DNA from: Hyparrhenia diplandra
Lineage: Eukaryota > Streptophyta > Magnoliopsida > Poales > Poaceae
Reading direction: 5' to 3'
DNA length: 64,000 bases
Assembly: GCA_015847255.1 (NCBI GenBank)
Contig: JADLZK010005824.1
Span: forward strand, 274,111-338,110
Shown: in pieces, positions 46,905-59,059 of the stretch
How positions within the stretch are numbered: position 1 is the first letter of the stretch
How the letters are laid out: each line of letters starts with the position of its first letter
Position numbers and translations under genes: made by a program
The notes under the pieces: model-generated
What the model saw: only the letters and a program-made list of their open reading frames with translations
What the model was told of the DNA's origin: nothing
The model's database searches: none

Positions 46905-47930
46905 GCTTTCAGTTTCTCCCTGTTTTCTATTTGTTAGCAACACAAATGTATGCATGTATATTAATACATTAACAAGCAATTATTACTTAGGTTTTGTATA
47001 ATTACTAGTGTGTAGCAAACAAAGATCCGATGAAGCTGCTACTGATCAGGTATAATTACTAGTGTGTAGCAACACAAATGCTTTATCTGGGGTTTTCCTT
47101 TTACCTAAAATCATTATGCAACTAGGGTTACTAATCTACATGAGCAAGCATCATTCGAGGTTTTGTAGAAAGAAATTAAAAGGCTCGTATTTTATTTTTG
47201 TTGCCAAAAGACCCATGTCGTTTACACCCTGTGTGCTCCTACAGAGATTGAGAAGAATTTGGAATGAAATTAAGTAAATATGACGTGGACAACTTTAAGA
47301 GGTTGGAAGTTATTGACATGACATAATAAGTGGTATGGATAGTTAGCTGAAAAGTTGATGTGATATATTGCATGTCATGATAGAATTTGTAGTGGATTTG
47401 TTTTTATAAGAAATATAGATATGAATTCTAAAACATCTATTAATATCACTGATAGACATATACTTTGGAATTATTAATTTATAATACAAAAATATTTTCT
47501 AATAACAGCTTATCAGAAAACCCTACATAAAAAATTAGATGAATTATTTAGCATGACATTTATTTACAAAAATAATTTATGAAATGTTTTCCTCACATGT
47601 TTGATTTGAGTTTGAACTCTAACTGCTGGCTAGAGTTTCGTCGACTTTGATGTATAGGGTCGTTACTAAACTGCCGCGATACACGTTTCCACACCAGGTT
47701 AAAATACTCAACTACGGCCCTAAAGACGACATAACTAACTAGCTTATAAATGCAAAATTTTGATGGTATCTCAATTCCTTGCTTAAAACACCACACAATT
47801 TTTTTAGAAAATTTCTTCACCTTTTGATGCTTGCAATGTTATCTAGTTAGATATTAAAATCGTGATTTTGATTTGACATTCGAGAATGGGAAAGAGACTA
47901 ATCACTACCGAGGATCGCTGAGCTTATAGT
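46905..47930. other. AT-rich spacer
   Basis: 3' flank of the DUF3615-like gene with a small direct repeat (ataattactagtgtgtagca twice, near 47000 and 47051). No gene recognised. Confidence 0.4.
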
Positions 47931-47999
47931 CATTGCCGGGCGGCGCGCCATGGCCGCGCTTCTCCCGGGGACGCCCTCCTCCTCCTCTCCCCTTGTGTC

Positions 48000-50900
48000 G
48001 CTGTCTTCCCCTCAACCTCTCGTAGAAGTGCTTCCCTCCCTCCTCCCATGGCGCCCCGGGCTCTCCCTGGTGCATGGTTCAGCAAGTGTGTGATGAAATC
48101 CGCGGCATCCCCTCGGGCGCCCCCTCGCTTTCCTCCTCCTCCTCCGGATAGCTTTTTCCCCGGTTGCCTCCTTTGGCAGATGCAAATTTTGGCTCTACCT
48201 GCATTCGTTGGTTTGATCCTCCGTGCCACCATTGGGGCTCACCGCTTTCAAGGTCTCGCTTTGGGGATCGCGTGTTTAAGTTTTCTCAAGGTTACCAAAG
48301 AAACCGGTTCTTCATAAGTCGCCCGCCTTTGATTGCAACTCTACAAAGTTTTCTTCCACCTCTCGGGCGGAGGTGGACCAAATCGGGCGCAGAGCTTTTT
48401 TGTTCCTCGCTGAGGATCATGCCTCCCGGCAGCGGCTTCTTCTAAACATTCAAAAAACAATCTTACGCTGGATGCCGCTCGCTGCCTCGGCCCACAATTC
48501 CACCGCTATCCGTGCCAACTGATCCCCATCGGATCTAATCCCTACCGCTCCCTGCTAAGCAAAGGCTTTGGCACCACGCTGAACCCTCTACTAGGAGTGG
48601 CCCTCGCTTTTGAAAGAATTAAATTTCCTACCTCCTCCATGGCTGCCGGTAAGAATGGCGCCGCCCTCACCGGCGCCGCTAAAATGTAACTAACAGGCTC
48701 CCCCCTTTCCGGTAAAGCTAGATGCCTAGCTAATGATCATTCCTCGGCCCTAATTGCCCCAATCCCATTAGATGCCGCGCATGCTTTGCTTGGGGGCATG
48801 TTGTCACTCGCGCTTGAAGCCGCCATTAACGCAGCGTCGCCAAGCGACCCGGAAATCGAAAAGAGGTTCCCACCGCTTCAAACCCATGGGCCGGTTTTCA
48901 TTGCCCCAATGCCGCCCCCTCAAAACCGCCAGGCCTTCAAGTCTTTTGGGAAATGGTTCGGCCCTTTTCTTTTGGGCCAAACCAAACTTGTGCCGTAAAT
49001 AATCGCCCTTTTGGGTCCTCCTGCGGTGTTAATCCAACGGGCTGCGCTGGCCGATCTTAACGCCGCTCCCCCTATGACTCTTTGAGTTGTCGCCGCCGTC
49101 CGCCGCCTTCCCTTTCTCCCCCCATTTTATAACGCCGCAACCCTGGGCCACTCCCAAGAAAAAAACCCCGCCTTGAGCTACAGTGCACCACCACCTCCTC
49201 CCCTCACTATCACCGAGCAAATGGCGCATCAAAGCGTGCCAATTTTTCGTGCCGCTCGCCCCCACCACACCATGATTTGGCAAGGGGGTGAATCGCCTCG
49301 ACATGGTTCGCGTTGCCTCAAGAAGGGCGTAAGAAGAAGAACTAAGACTTCGCCATCGCCCTCATCGACAATCTTCCCGGTAATCCAATCGGGTTTTGCC
49401 GCGCGTTGATGAGGTGTTGCGAGAGTTTTTCATGCTTAGAAGGATTCCGGGATTGAGGAGATTCACCATGCCGCTTTGGGTCGCCTACGGCGCTTTTCAA
49501 GGCCCTCCGGATAGAGAAATCCTTATCAATGAGGGGCCGACCTTATGATAATATCAATTTGAGTTTCAAGTAGACACAATGAAGGAAGAAATCAAGGTCA
49601 GGTCCACTTTTAACAATGTATCGCCGGGTTTATGTTACGAACTTCCCTACGACTACCAGAAGAGGGTTTTTTTCAAGATGCTATTGGCTCATTTGGGAAA
49701 TGCATGTTATGGCAGAAAAGAAAGAGGTGTGTTGGTTAGAGTCATCATCAAAGCGAGGGTACTAGATCCGTAGTCACCCCCACTTCATAGTTTTTCTCGA
49801 GTCGTAAGGGTTTGAAAGTGATTCCCTGATCGTGCAATGTGAAATATTGCAAAGATAGGCTTGAGGTGGGTTACGTGAGGAAGATCCAAAGGCCGATCTT
49901 CCCGCTGGAGATGGTGCTCCATTTGCTTTTTATGGCCTTGGTCAAAGAAGGCCCTAGGCCAGTTTTATGCCTCGCCGGGCCGGATGAACCGTAAGATGAT
50001 CGCGAGTTTTGAGGATCGATGTTCGTAATGACCGTAATGAGCAAAACATTCGTAATCGCTAGGAGGATTAGAATGTGCAAGTTGAGATCGAATGAGCAAG
50101 AGAATGTGCAGCCGGGTGTTGCTATGCGTGATCTTGTGCTTGACCGCCAATCCATGGCCGGATAAAGGGGATCCTTGGCCTGTTCAAGAACAAATGAAGC
50201 AGCCCTCGTATCGTGAATGTTGTTGACAACCAGCCCATGGAGATAGATCTGAATGGGGCCAAATTTTTTAGCCTTTTGATGATGACAACCCTCAAGAAGT
50301 GATCTTGCACGCACCGCCCCCGTGAACCTTTCATTGAATCAATGACATACTGCATGGGAATGATGTGGTGGAGGAAGCCATTCAATGTGTCCCCTGGCCC
50401 AATTGCTCAGAAGAAGTAAATCTAATGGCTATTGCCGATGAGCAAAGACCTAGATGGCCTCTACCTCCCTCACAACCCTATCAATGTTCCTCGCTGAGGG
50501 ATCCCCCTCGTAATTTACTTGATGAGGATGATATGGCACAGCTCAATGAGATCCTTGGTGATGAAGAAGAGGACATTGTAAATGAGGAGCAAGGCGCATC
50601 GTGAAGTCCTCAATGGCAAACCAAACATGTTCAAAAGTTGAATGGTCCTTCTCCCTAACATGCAAAGAAGCTAGCTAGTGTCGCCTTTTGCCGATTGGGG
50701 AGTACATGAAGCTGATGGAAAGGCTCTTGAGCCCCCCGGCCCCGCTTAGTCCCAAGAGGTATGGATGCATTCCCTTCGATTTACATCCCAAAAAGCTGGA
50801 TTTCCTTTTTCCCCGACCGTGGGTACAATGTTCGCCACGCCGAATTGGGCAAAAGTTTCCTTGCTTTAGGAGTCCGCCACCTTCCTTGCCGATCATAGTG

Positions 50901-51460
50901 GTAATCGCCCCCTCCCCTCGCCTCTATTCTTCCTAAAAAGAGTAATGTTGCTAGCATAAGTGAAATTAATGAGTCCCACCTCGGTAGTGGAATCAGCTGC
51001 GCATTAATGTGGAGTCCTATCGGGAAGGAGCCCATCCCGCCAAAGATTCAGAAGCAAGCTTGAGAAGAAAAACCCCATCGGGTGTGAAGGGTGGACACAA
51101 AAGGAATGCCCCACTTGTGGAAACAGAGGTACGTAGAAGAAGTAGCGTAATCAGAGAGGTAAACAATAGTTATAGGCATAATAGCCGCTTCAATGTAAGA
51201 TGTAAATCATGTGACCCTCCTACTTTGTCAAATAAAGTGATCGAATTTGGGTGTTCGGGCTTCGCTAAAGATAGAGGAGGAACAAATCGCCGATGAAAGA
51301 CTTATGCGTAAGAGGAACAGAGGGAGCCTATTGGCAAGAAGGGGACAATTAAGTCAAGAAAAGCAACCGATGGCAAAAAGAAGGCAAACGGAGGAAAGAA
51401 AAAGAAGGAGGAGGGAGATGTCGAAAGGGAAGGACCCGTGAAGCCCCCAAGTGTAGCCGC
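48000..51460 (+). pseudogene. LINE ORF1 (gag-like) remnant
   Basis: Broken frames give RFGDRVFKFS near 48260, a DUF4283-like stretch near 49.35-49.8 kb (about LSMRGRPYDN), and near 51.1-51.25 kb the block VETEVRR..., NSRFNVRCKSCDPPTLSNKVI typical of the C-terminal part of plant LINE ORF1 proteins. Later sequence is Lys/Arg-rich (51.3-51.44 kb). Confidence 0.65.
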
Positions 51461-51709
51461 TTTAATCGAGAATTACTTTATCCCATCTAAATGGTCGAGT
51501 CTTTTTGCCTACTATGTTAATAGTTTTGGCTTTTCCCTGCGGTGTGGATGGCCTCGACAATTGCCCCCGATGTATCTCCATTAATGACCTGATGATGTTC
51601 TCGTTTATGATCGACTAATGCTTTGATATATGTTATGCATATATTATGTCATTTACCCTTACTTTTTGTTTCCCAAATGAGTAAACAAACTATATCAAAT
51701 CCTCGAAAG

Positions 51710-54700
51710 TGATGTCTTGGAATGTGAGGGGTGTTAATTTCCCCGAAGTGGGATGCAATTAAGAACAAGATTATTGAGGCCCAATGTGACATTGTATGTC
51801 TCAAGTAGAAAACCAAAAGCAAACTTTGATCGATTTCAATGTGAAAATTTGCCCTCCTATGTTTAATTCTTTTGAATCAAGTTACCTTCTGGTGCTTCCG
51901 GGGTATTCTTGTTGTCCGAAGGACTCTTTTCGTGGCAAAGGCATCTTCAAGAATGACTATTCCATTTTGCGGAGTTCACTCTATGCATGACCACAAAGAA
52001 ATGGGTACTACATGTATATATGCTCCCTTGCTCTCGTGATGGCGTAAATAACTTTCTCAATTGGTTTCGTAATATTCGCATGCCCTAGGAGATTGATTGG
52101 CTCATTGTTGGTGATTTCAACTTAATCGTAAAAGGAAAGTGACGTAAATAGGCCGGGTGCACTTAAATGATGTGCTCAACTTCACGTCGCTATCACTGTA
52201 CCGGGGTTACCGAACTTGTTTTGCAGGCGTGAAATTCACTTGGTCCAATATGCGCAGCCTCTTCTTAAAAAATTGACGGGGTTTTTTCTTCGCAAGTTGG
52301 GATATCTCTTACCCACCACTTCTGCTGAAGGCTTTTGATATGGTTCCTTTGATCATTGTCCTCAAGATCATAAAACATTTCTACCCGCATCCCAAAAATG
52401 TGGTGTTCGGGATTTGAAAATTATTGGCTCAAACATCATGACTACCAAGCCGCCCTCCCTCCTCACAAAAGTTGGCGCTTATTCCAAATACTAATGACAA
52501 GCAAAAAGCTCTTAACCGCTAAGTTAAAAACCCGGAGAAAAGCTTTGAGAGATTGGCATGCTTCTTTGACTAGTTTAAAGAGTTCCATCTCCAATACTGT
52601 GGAGGTAATCCTCTTCTTAGAGGTTCTTACGAAAAAACAGATCTCGCCTTGTTAATGGAATTTCCTTGAGATTTTGAAAGAGCACCTTCGGCCGCTTCTT
52701 GAAAAACAAAATATTCTAATGGGCGCCAAAGGGGTAATAACATTAAATGGGTGCAGCTTGGTGATGCCGCACACATTTTTTCCATGCTAATCCAACCTGC
52801 AGGCATAAATCAAAGCTCATTTCGTAATCTTACTTGTGCCGATGGGTCAGCTTATTACCGAACATCCGCAAAAAGAACAGCTCCTCCTCGGGAAGAATAC
52901 AAGCAAAGATTGGGGATATGTGAATTTGATGGTTTCACCTTCCCCGTTGTCCGATTTCATTCAGAGTAAGGACACCGTTTTTTTCTTGAAAACCCCTTCG
53001 CCCCGAGGAGATTGATCGATTGTTAAATTTCTCGCCAAACTATAAGTCACCCGCCCTGATGGGTTTAATAATGAATTTGTCAAGGCTTCCGTCGTCTGCT
53101 GATTAAAGGTGATGTGTATAATTTGTGAAAAATTACTTTTTTAACCACAAATCGCTTGTCTTCGTGAGCATAAATCCTTCCTATATTACTCTCATTCCAA
53201 AGACAGATGATCCTGTGATTTGTTACGCATCACGTGCCTATTTCTTTATGAATTTCTCTCTTAAGTTTCCATCACTAAAATGTTGGCTAGAAGGTTACAA
53301 ACCAAATCACCTCCCTAGTGCATAGAAATCAATATGAGTTCATCAAATCAAGAACAATTCAGATCGGCCTTTGCATGGGCTTTTGAATACATCCACCGTC
53401 AAGAAAAAAGCAATTGTAATCATAAAGCTTGATTTTGAAAAGCTTTGACAAGATTGAACATCAAGCTATGCTCTCAATCATGCAAGCTCATGGATTTGGG
53501 GAGAAATGGTTAAGATGGATGGGCGTATATTTCAGCTCGTACCTCATATCCTGCTTTGCTTAATGGTGTGCCAGAAAAGAAATTTCACCGCAGTAAGAGG
53601 AATCGTGCAAGGAGATCCTCTCTCCTCTTCTTTTTGTGCTTGCCGGCCGATCTTCTACAAAGCCTCGATAAATAAAGCCAAAGACATGGGCCTCGCTAAG
53701 ATCGCTTATCCCAATGAACTCGAGACGGGATTTTCCAATAGTTCAGTATGCCGATGACACTTTAATAATTATGGAAGGTGATCCTGTGCAGCTCTTCTTC
53801 CTCAAGACTGCCCTTCGTAACTTTTTTGATTCAACTGACTTAAGGTGAACTACAATAAATCCATGATGCTGCCCCATTAATGTCTTCATGAAAGATTGAT
53901 CTCGCTTTGTTAGAACTTTTGGTCGCTTCTATAGGATCTTTTCCATTCACCTACCTTGGGCTCCTCTTGGGCTTTCTAGACCCAAAGTTGCGATTTTTAT
54001 GCCCCCGATGAGCAAGTGTGAAAGAAGACTAGGGGGCTCTCTTCTATGCTAAATCAAGCTGTGAAGACTTGAGATGGTCAACGCTTTTTCTTTCCCGCCA
54101 CTTACTACATGTGTACACTAGAACTCCCAAAAACTCCGCCATCAAGCAAAAGTTGATAAATACAGAAAATAACCGCCTTTGGAGAGGCCGTGAACATCAA
54201 TGGAAATTCTATGCCCAAAGTCGCCTGGGTGATGGTTTGCACTTCCAAAGAAAATGGTGGTCCGGGTATCATCAACCTTGAACTCCGTAACCAAGCACTT
54301 TTAATGAAGAATCGATAAATTATATAACCGTAAAGATATTCCCCGGTAAACATTGTGTGGAAAAAACACTTTGGTAATGGTAGACTACCGGACCAGTAAA
54401 AAAGGGCTCTTTTCGTGGAGAGATGTGGTTACGCTTTATTGATTGCTTTCAAAGATTTTGCCTCTCTTCGGATGAAAATGGCACTACCGGCTCTTTTGGC
54501 AAGACAAATGGACTGGATATCAATCTAGAGGATGCCTTCCTCACCTTTTTTCTTTGCAAAAAGGAAATTCATCACAGCTTGATCATGCTTTTAATGAGGA
54601 AGATTTCTCCAGCCTTTTTTCTCCCCGCCTTTTCTCAGAAGCCTTTGAAGAATTCCGTGCGTGTTCAAGAACTAATGCAAAAAACCCACATCTCTCGCGG

Positions 54701-55050
54701 TATGAAAAAAAAGATATCCGGTCTTATCAAAATGGCTCCTCCGTGTACAAGGCTTCATTGGTTTACGTAAAATTACTCCCCTCACTAGACATTGATATTG
54801 TCTTCAAATGGCTCGAAATGCCCCCATTCAGCCCAAACACAAGATCTTTTGGTCGCTTCTCCTTAAAAGATAGATTGAGCACTAGGAATATCTTAAGAAG
54901 AAAGAACATGAATCTAGATTCAGATAGTTGTGCAACATGTGTTCCTTCGTGGAGGAAAACCGTGGATCATCTTTTTTGGGCTGCCCATTTGCCCAAAGAA
55001 TGTTAGGGCAATTTTGGGGCCTAGAGACCATTCCTGATGGCTCTTCTCTT
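51710..55050 (+). pseudogene. LINE ORF2 remnant: endonuclease, reverse transcriptase, zf-RVT
   Basis: Endonuclease signs start at MSWNVRGVN (about 51715), then CDIVCL, IYAPC and DWLIVGDFNLI (about 52100). The reverse transcriptase is seen at about 52980-53870, including IVQGDPL-like sequence (53600), and QYADDTLIIMEGDP in a shifted frame (about 53745-53790), the catalytic YADD box. The zinc-binding end has DRLSTRNILRRKNM and CATC...VDHLFW (about 54870-54990). Multiple stops rule out function. Confidence 0.8.
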
Positions 55051-55714
55051 TGATAACTTCCATGCCCTAAAAGCTCGATTCAAGTCAATTCTTCATGACT
55101 GCCATAATTCTAGTATGTTGACCATTTGGAAAGCAAGAAATAATATGATCTTCAACAATGTGCGATGAGCATCCAGAATGCAAGTCCTCCCTTTTCAAGG
55201 AATTGGGATTAGTCTCTTTTGAAAGTTAAAGTCAAGGCCTCATTGCAGTTTGATCAATGGCTTCAGAGTTTGTAATTAGATTTATCTTTTTAGCACCTTT
55301 TTTGTTCCCTAAAGGACTGCCGCGACAGCCCTTCTTTTTTTCTTGCTCATCTTTTTTAACTTGTAAACCGTACTCTTTTGGTTTGTTCTTTTCCTTTTTT
55401 AATACTCTTTTTCTCAAGTAGAGCCACGGCCCTTCCGCTTCTTCATAAAAAAAGCATATTACTGAGGGAACGTAAACGCTTAAGTAAGTAGATGAATGCC
55501 GTGAAAAATCGCGAATGCTAGTGTTGATGCGCGGTAGGGAAGATGAGGGGTCACCAAAGGACTCTAGTCACCAAAGTACTCTAGTTTCGGATGGCACCCT
55601 CGTGTCCCGAAGTTCAAACACCCGCGGAGAGCGTAATTTCATGTTGTTTTGTCGTCGCCCACGCGATTTAAACAGTTGATTGAAGAGCCAATGGGCTTGC
55701 AACTACTGCCGGGC

Positions 55715-55802
55715 CCAGTGGCGAAGCTAGAATCTTACACTATATTTTGTTGAATTTGGGTGATCCCAGGCCCACGGTGCTACCCATCTAGCTACGCCAG
55801 TG
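55715..55802. mobile_element. 88-bp hAT-type MITE in block B
   Basis: cagtggcgaagctag and the inverted ctagctacgccagtg end the insert. The flanks ccgggcc and cagggcc(tag) look like a 7-8 base target duplication. Block A has the single uninterrupted site (gaggggcctagc near 38756). Confidence 0.8.
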
Positions 55803-55876
55803 CAGGGCCTAGCGGTGGGTGGCGGCTAATGTTTTTAACATCGGGCACTATTGACTTGTGTGTATGCCGAGGAAAA

Positions 55877-55955
55877 ATAGGTATAAAGAGAATGGGTGAG
55901 CTTGATCTCAACGCATTTGGAATCGGTTGCAAGAAAAGGTTATCAAAAGAGGCCT
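55877..55955 (+). pseudogene. captured fragment of an XH-domain exon (copy B)
   Basis: aataggtataaagagaatgg...gcatttggaatcggttgcaa...ttatcaaaagagg encodes IKRMGELDLNAFGIGCKK in one frame, closer to the real XH exon than copy A (fewer indels). Confidence 0.88.
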
Positions 55956-56310
55956 TGGTCAGGTCTCCTATTTATTTGTAGAGGGACTTAAGCCAGCCGT
56001 CGTGTCTTAAAAGCGATTCTAGAGCGGGTTACTTGAGCTAATCACCTCTCAATATTATCACACATCTGAGATGGTCCATTTTACCAACTGGTTTTAGAAT
56101 TATTTGCCGCACAAATAAATTCATAACGTTTATATATTTTTTATTTGAATGAAGACAAAATTATATGAAATTAAACTTTATATGATCCTGTACATAAGCA
56201 GCTAGCAGCTACTACTCCTGAACTCCAAACTGTAAATAGTCACTTTGGTGTTAATTTTTTATTATCTAGATATAAAAAGCCAAAATAACTTATAATTTAT
56301 AAGGGAGGGA

Positions 56311-56500
56311 TTTTTTTAGATAATGGATATAAAATCCGCCTCTACATCCGGGATGTACAATGTACCAATTATTACAGAGTTTCGAAAATTAAAAAAGAAC
56401 AAGAGCAAAGCCTCCAGTGTCAGAGTATAGACATTGGAATTACAGCAAACGGAAAATATGCTTCCACCCTCTATTGGAAATTTCTAAAGCAACCATCTCC
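56311..56500 (-). mobile_element. SINE-like insert in block B with TSD
   Basis: 190 bases starting tttttttagataatggatat (reverse of an A-tailed end). It is flanked by the near-identical aatttataagggaggga (56294-56310) and aaattataaggggagggat (56501-56519). Block A has one copy of the target and no insert (about 39200-39217). Confidence 0.88.
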
Positions 56501-56591
56501 AAATTATAAGGGGAGGGATATATATATGTCGCTAGCACGGCACATATTAGAGCCTGATAGATAGATATAATAGCTACAGATCGGATCAGAC

Positions 56592-56843
56592 CTAGCCAAG
56601 CAGCGGTGTTAAGGCGACCTGCAGGTTGGCGTCGACGAAGACCACGACGCGTGTAGGGTCATATCCCGGCGGCCGGAAGTCTCCGACGAAAAAGAAGTAT
56701 ACGGTGACCTCCGCCTGTCATAACATATCCTGAACGCTGCGTTGAACTCCGGGCCAGCCCACCACCTCCGGCCATGACGTCTTGTTGTTGTCCGGCGGGT
56801 GGCAAGTCGTCGTCCACAATCACTTCTTGAGCTGGGAGCTCAT
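56592..56843 (-). pseudogene. potato inhibitor I family-like gene (copy B), disrupted
   Basis: Second copy of the inhibitor gene. From the ATG at 56841-56843, codon 8 (TGG in copy A) reads TGA, and a further stop-creating difference lies near 56718. Beyond these it retains the KTSWPEVVGW block, VTVYFFFVGD, RVVVFVDANLQVALTPLLG and the same stop. With an early stop and indels it appears non-functional unless these are sequence errors. A divergent residue set (LQVA against LLVA) shows it is not a simple assembly duplicate of copy A. Confidence 0.7.
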
Positions 56844-57129
56844 CGATTCTAGTGTCCTCATCTTCGTCTGATCTACTAGAGCTAGCAAAAAGGCCTTTTT
56901 GCTTGTGCTTTTCTCGTTTTGCTAGTGCCAGTATGTATATATACATATATTGTTGTGGACTTTGTGGTTCGCATCGTGTTGGGTTTATCGCTGGCCGCTC
57001 GTCAATCGTCACCAATGACGACGTATTGTGTCTCTATTTAATCTGTGCATTCGGCCTTGTGTTGAAAAATATTCTTATTGTTATTGTATTCTTATTTATA
57101 GTGAAACTAGTTGGGAAAAAGTTGTTAAT

Positions 57130-57318
57130 AAGAGATTCTATAGCAGGAATAAATGTATAGAACTGGGTAAGATGCAGCCATTCTGCTGCACTGCCGCTTC
57201 TTATATGCCTTCTAATTTGGGTCCTATCGGCTTAAATACTCCATCTATTATAAACTGTAGATCAATTTTAGCTTTTTCTAAGTAAAACTCTAAATTGATC
57301 AAGACTTTTCTAAGAAGA
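57130..57318. repeat. direct repeat copy 1
   Basis: gattctatagcaggaataaa ... ttttctaagaagaacttc, similar to 57988-58182, with cctatcggcttaaatactcc identical in both. Confidence 0.88.
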
Positions 57319-57987
57319 ACTTCGCATTAGTTGAACCTCTCATCGCTCTTGGTGGTATTTATAGGGTCACCTTAGTGTTAGAACGTGCATAGACGGATGA
57401 TTGGGGACAAACAAGAACCTCGGTATTTTCACCACGGTCTGCTGGTGATTGCTTGCATTGTTATGATAAATCATTGTCCTTCGCAACAACCAATGTTCGA
57501 GAACTAGCATCAAGAGCAAGTAGCACTGACTAAAAAAGCCAAGGCGCAAACCCCTCGCTCTCTGAATTATAATATATTTTCCCGTTTCAATTGTTTAGAT
57601 ATATATGACATGCACACAATGCAAACTGCTGTTGTACAGAGTACTGCTGCAACTGGACAATGATTTTGTTTTGCAGTGTCCAGCTCCAAGATTTTCTGGA
57701 GCTTTTGCCAACTCAAAAAAGTCTTAGAGATGGAGCTAAGTAAAGAAATTTAGTTGGGCAATTTAGTTTTGTTATTTTTAATCATGTGTAACTTTAGACA
57801 TGTTTTTTTATCATACAAATTTAAAATCATATGGTGGTCTCAGAGTTAGAGCATTCGCACTAATAGGTTCAACCCCGGTCCAATATAAACAATTTGACAT
57901 CAATTTTTGCACGCCATTTTTTATTGATAGGAGCCAGTTTCTTGCATTTGACATGCTCCTTCACGGATCCAAGTGCGCCATGTATAG

Positions 57988-58182
57988 GACCTCGATTCTA
58001 TAGCAGGAATAAAATGTATAGAAACTGCAAAATGCAACCATTGTGCTGCACTGCCACTTATATAAACCTTTTTAATTTGGGTCCTATCGGCTTAAATACT
58101 CCATCTATTATAAACTGTAGATCAAGTTAGCTTTTTCTAAGTAAAACTTCTAAATTTGATCAAGACTTTTCTAAGAAGAACT
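57988..58182. repeat. direct repeat copy 2
   Basis: Second copy of the 57130-57318 segment, same orientation, 0.86 kb away, with small indels. Confidence 0.88.
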
Positions 58183-58496
58183 TCTCAAACTTCTCTAAAT
58201 AAAACTAGAGATATGTAATAAATACATTATCAATTCATATTTTGTAATAATTTAATTAAAATTTGATATTGCTGATATATCGTATATCTTTCTATATATA
58301 AACTTAGTCAAAATCTTGGCTGCTGAGAATAAAACTAATGTGACCTATATGCACTACTACATAAAACATTTTGCCAACACTATTTTTACTGTACGCTCTT
58401 AAAAATTAAAAACCTTAGGTGTGATGCGCCCACCATCGAAAAGTCATTTTCACCGCTATATTGACCCAGGGCTTAAGGTAGAGCTTAATTCAGGAG

Positions 58497-58817
58497 GTGC
58501 GTAAGCAGAGTCGCGGGGAAGAAGAAGATCTAGGACGGAACCATATAAGATTGATAGTTCGCGTAGCAGGTACAAGAATTCGAAGGAATCAGAATACAAA
58601 TTGGTTCAAATCATTCATAACCCTCTCTCTCACACGGACTCCTCTCCGTTATATACTCTGCCATCCTTCTCGTCGCCTTTCACTTCCACCGGTCCATGGG
58701 TCTTCTGGTTGGGCTTATAGCAGACGGGCTGGCTGGTCCTTGGCCCATGGGCCGGTGCTTGGTCACTTGATGCGCATCATCGCCAGCTGAAGTACCGGCT
58801 TGTCCATGTTGCCGACA
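58497..58817 (-). repeat. 3' LTR of the Gypsy element
   Basis: The stretch gtcgcggggaagaagaagat...ctctctctcaca...atatactctgcca matches the sequence at the window end. The inner boundary ends gccgaca (TGTCGGC on the minus strand), directly next to a purine-rich tract. The outer end near 58497 is approximate. Confidence 0.82.
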
Positions 58818-58826
58818 TCCCCCTTG
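58818..58826 (-). other. polypurine tract next to 3' LTR
   Basis: tcccccttg on + is caaggggga on the element's sense strand, immediately upstream of TGTCGGC. This is the expected primer site for plus-strand DNA synthesis. Confidence 0.75.
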
Positions 58827-59059
58827 ATAGGGACCTGCTTGCCCTCAAGGTGTGCCGCCGGAAACGCCGAATAAGGGCTTTCCAAGTCCTCCTAGGTTGC
58901 ATATGGCCGGTGATAACCTGCACTCATTGATGAGTCCTCGCGAAACGCAACATCGCATTCTCCTTTGGCGACGCGGCCGCTGCAGCATCTTGATTGAATC
59001 CGCAAACCATCAAGTGAATCTAGAAGAGGTCAACCACATGAGTCACCGAACAGCGCAGC

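Larger units (their letters stand above)
47930..55446 (+). mobile_element. decayed L1-type LINE, about 7.5 kb
   Basis: Order along the + strand is ORF1-like region, endonuclease, reverse transcriptase, zinc-binding zf-RVT domain, then a 3' end cttcttcataaaaaaag at 55438-55453. All frames are broken by many stops and indels, more than in the cellular genes, so this is a true old copy. The right end lies exactly where block B begins. The 5' boundary is approximate; no target duplication was found. Confidence 0.85.
55456..57027. repeat. duplicated block B (partner of 38502-40052)
   Basis: Same order of parts as block A: the gaatgccgtgaaaaatc start, the XH fragment, the protease-inhibitor-like gene, and the gttgtggactttgtg...aatgacgacgtatt end. 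It carries two insertions absent from A (55715-55802 and 56311-56500) and lacks A's LINE/SINE insert. Confidence 0.92.
57028..58496. other. AT-rich region with an internal direct repeat
   Basis: No gene recognised. It contains two copies of a 190-base segment (57130-57310 and 57988-58180). Confidence 0.5.
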
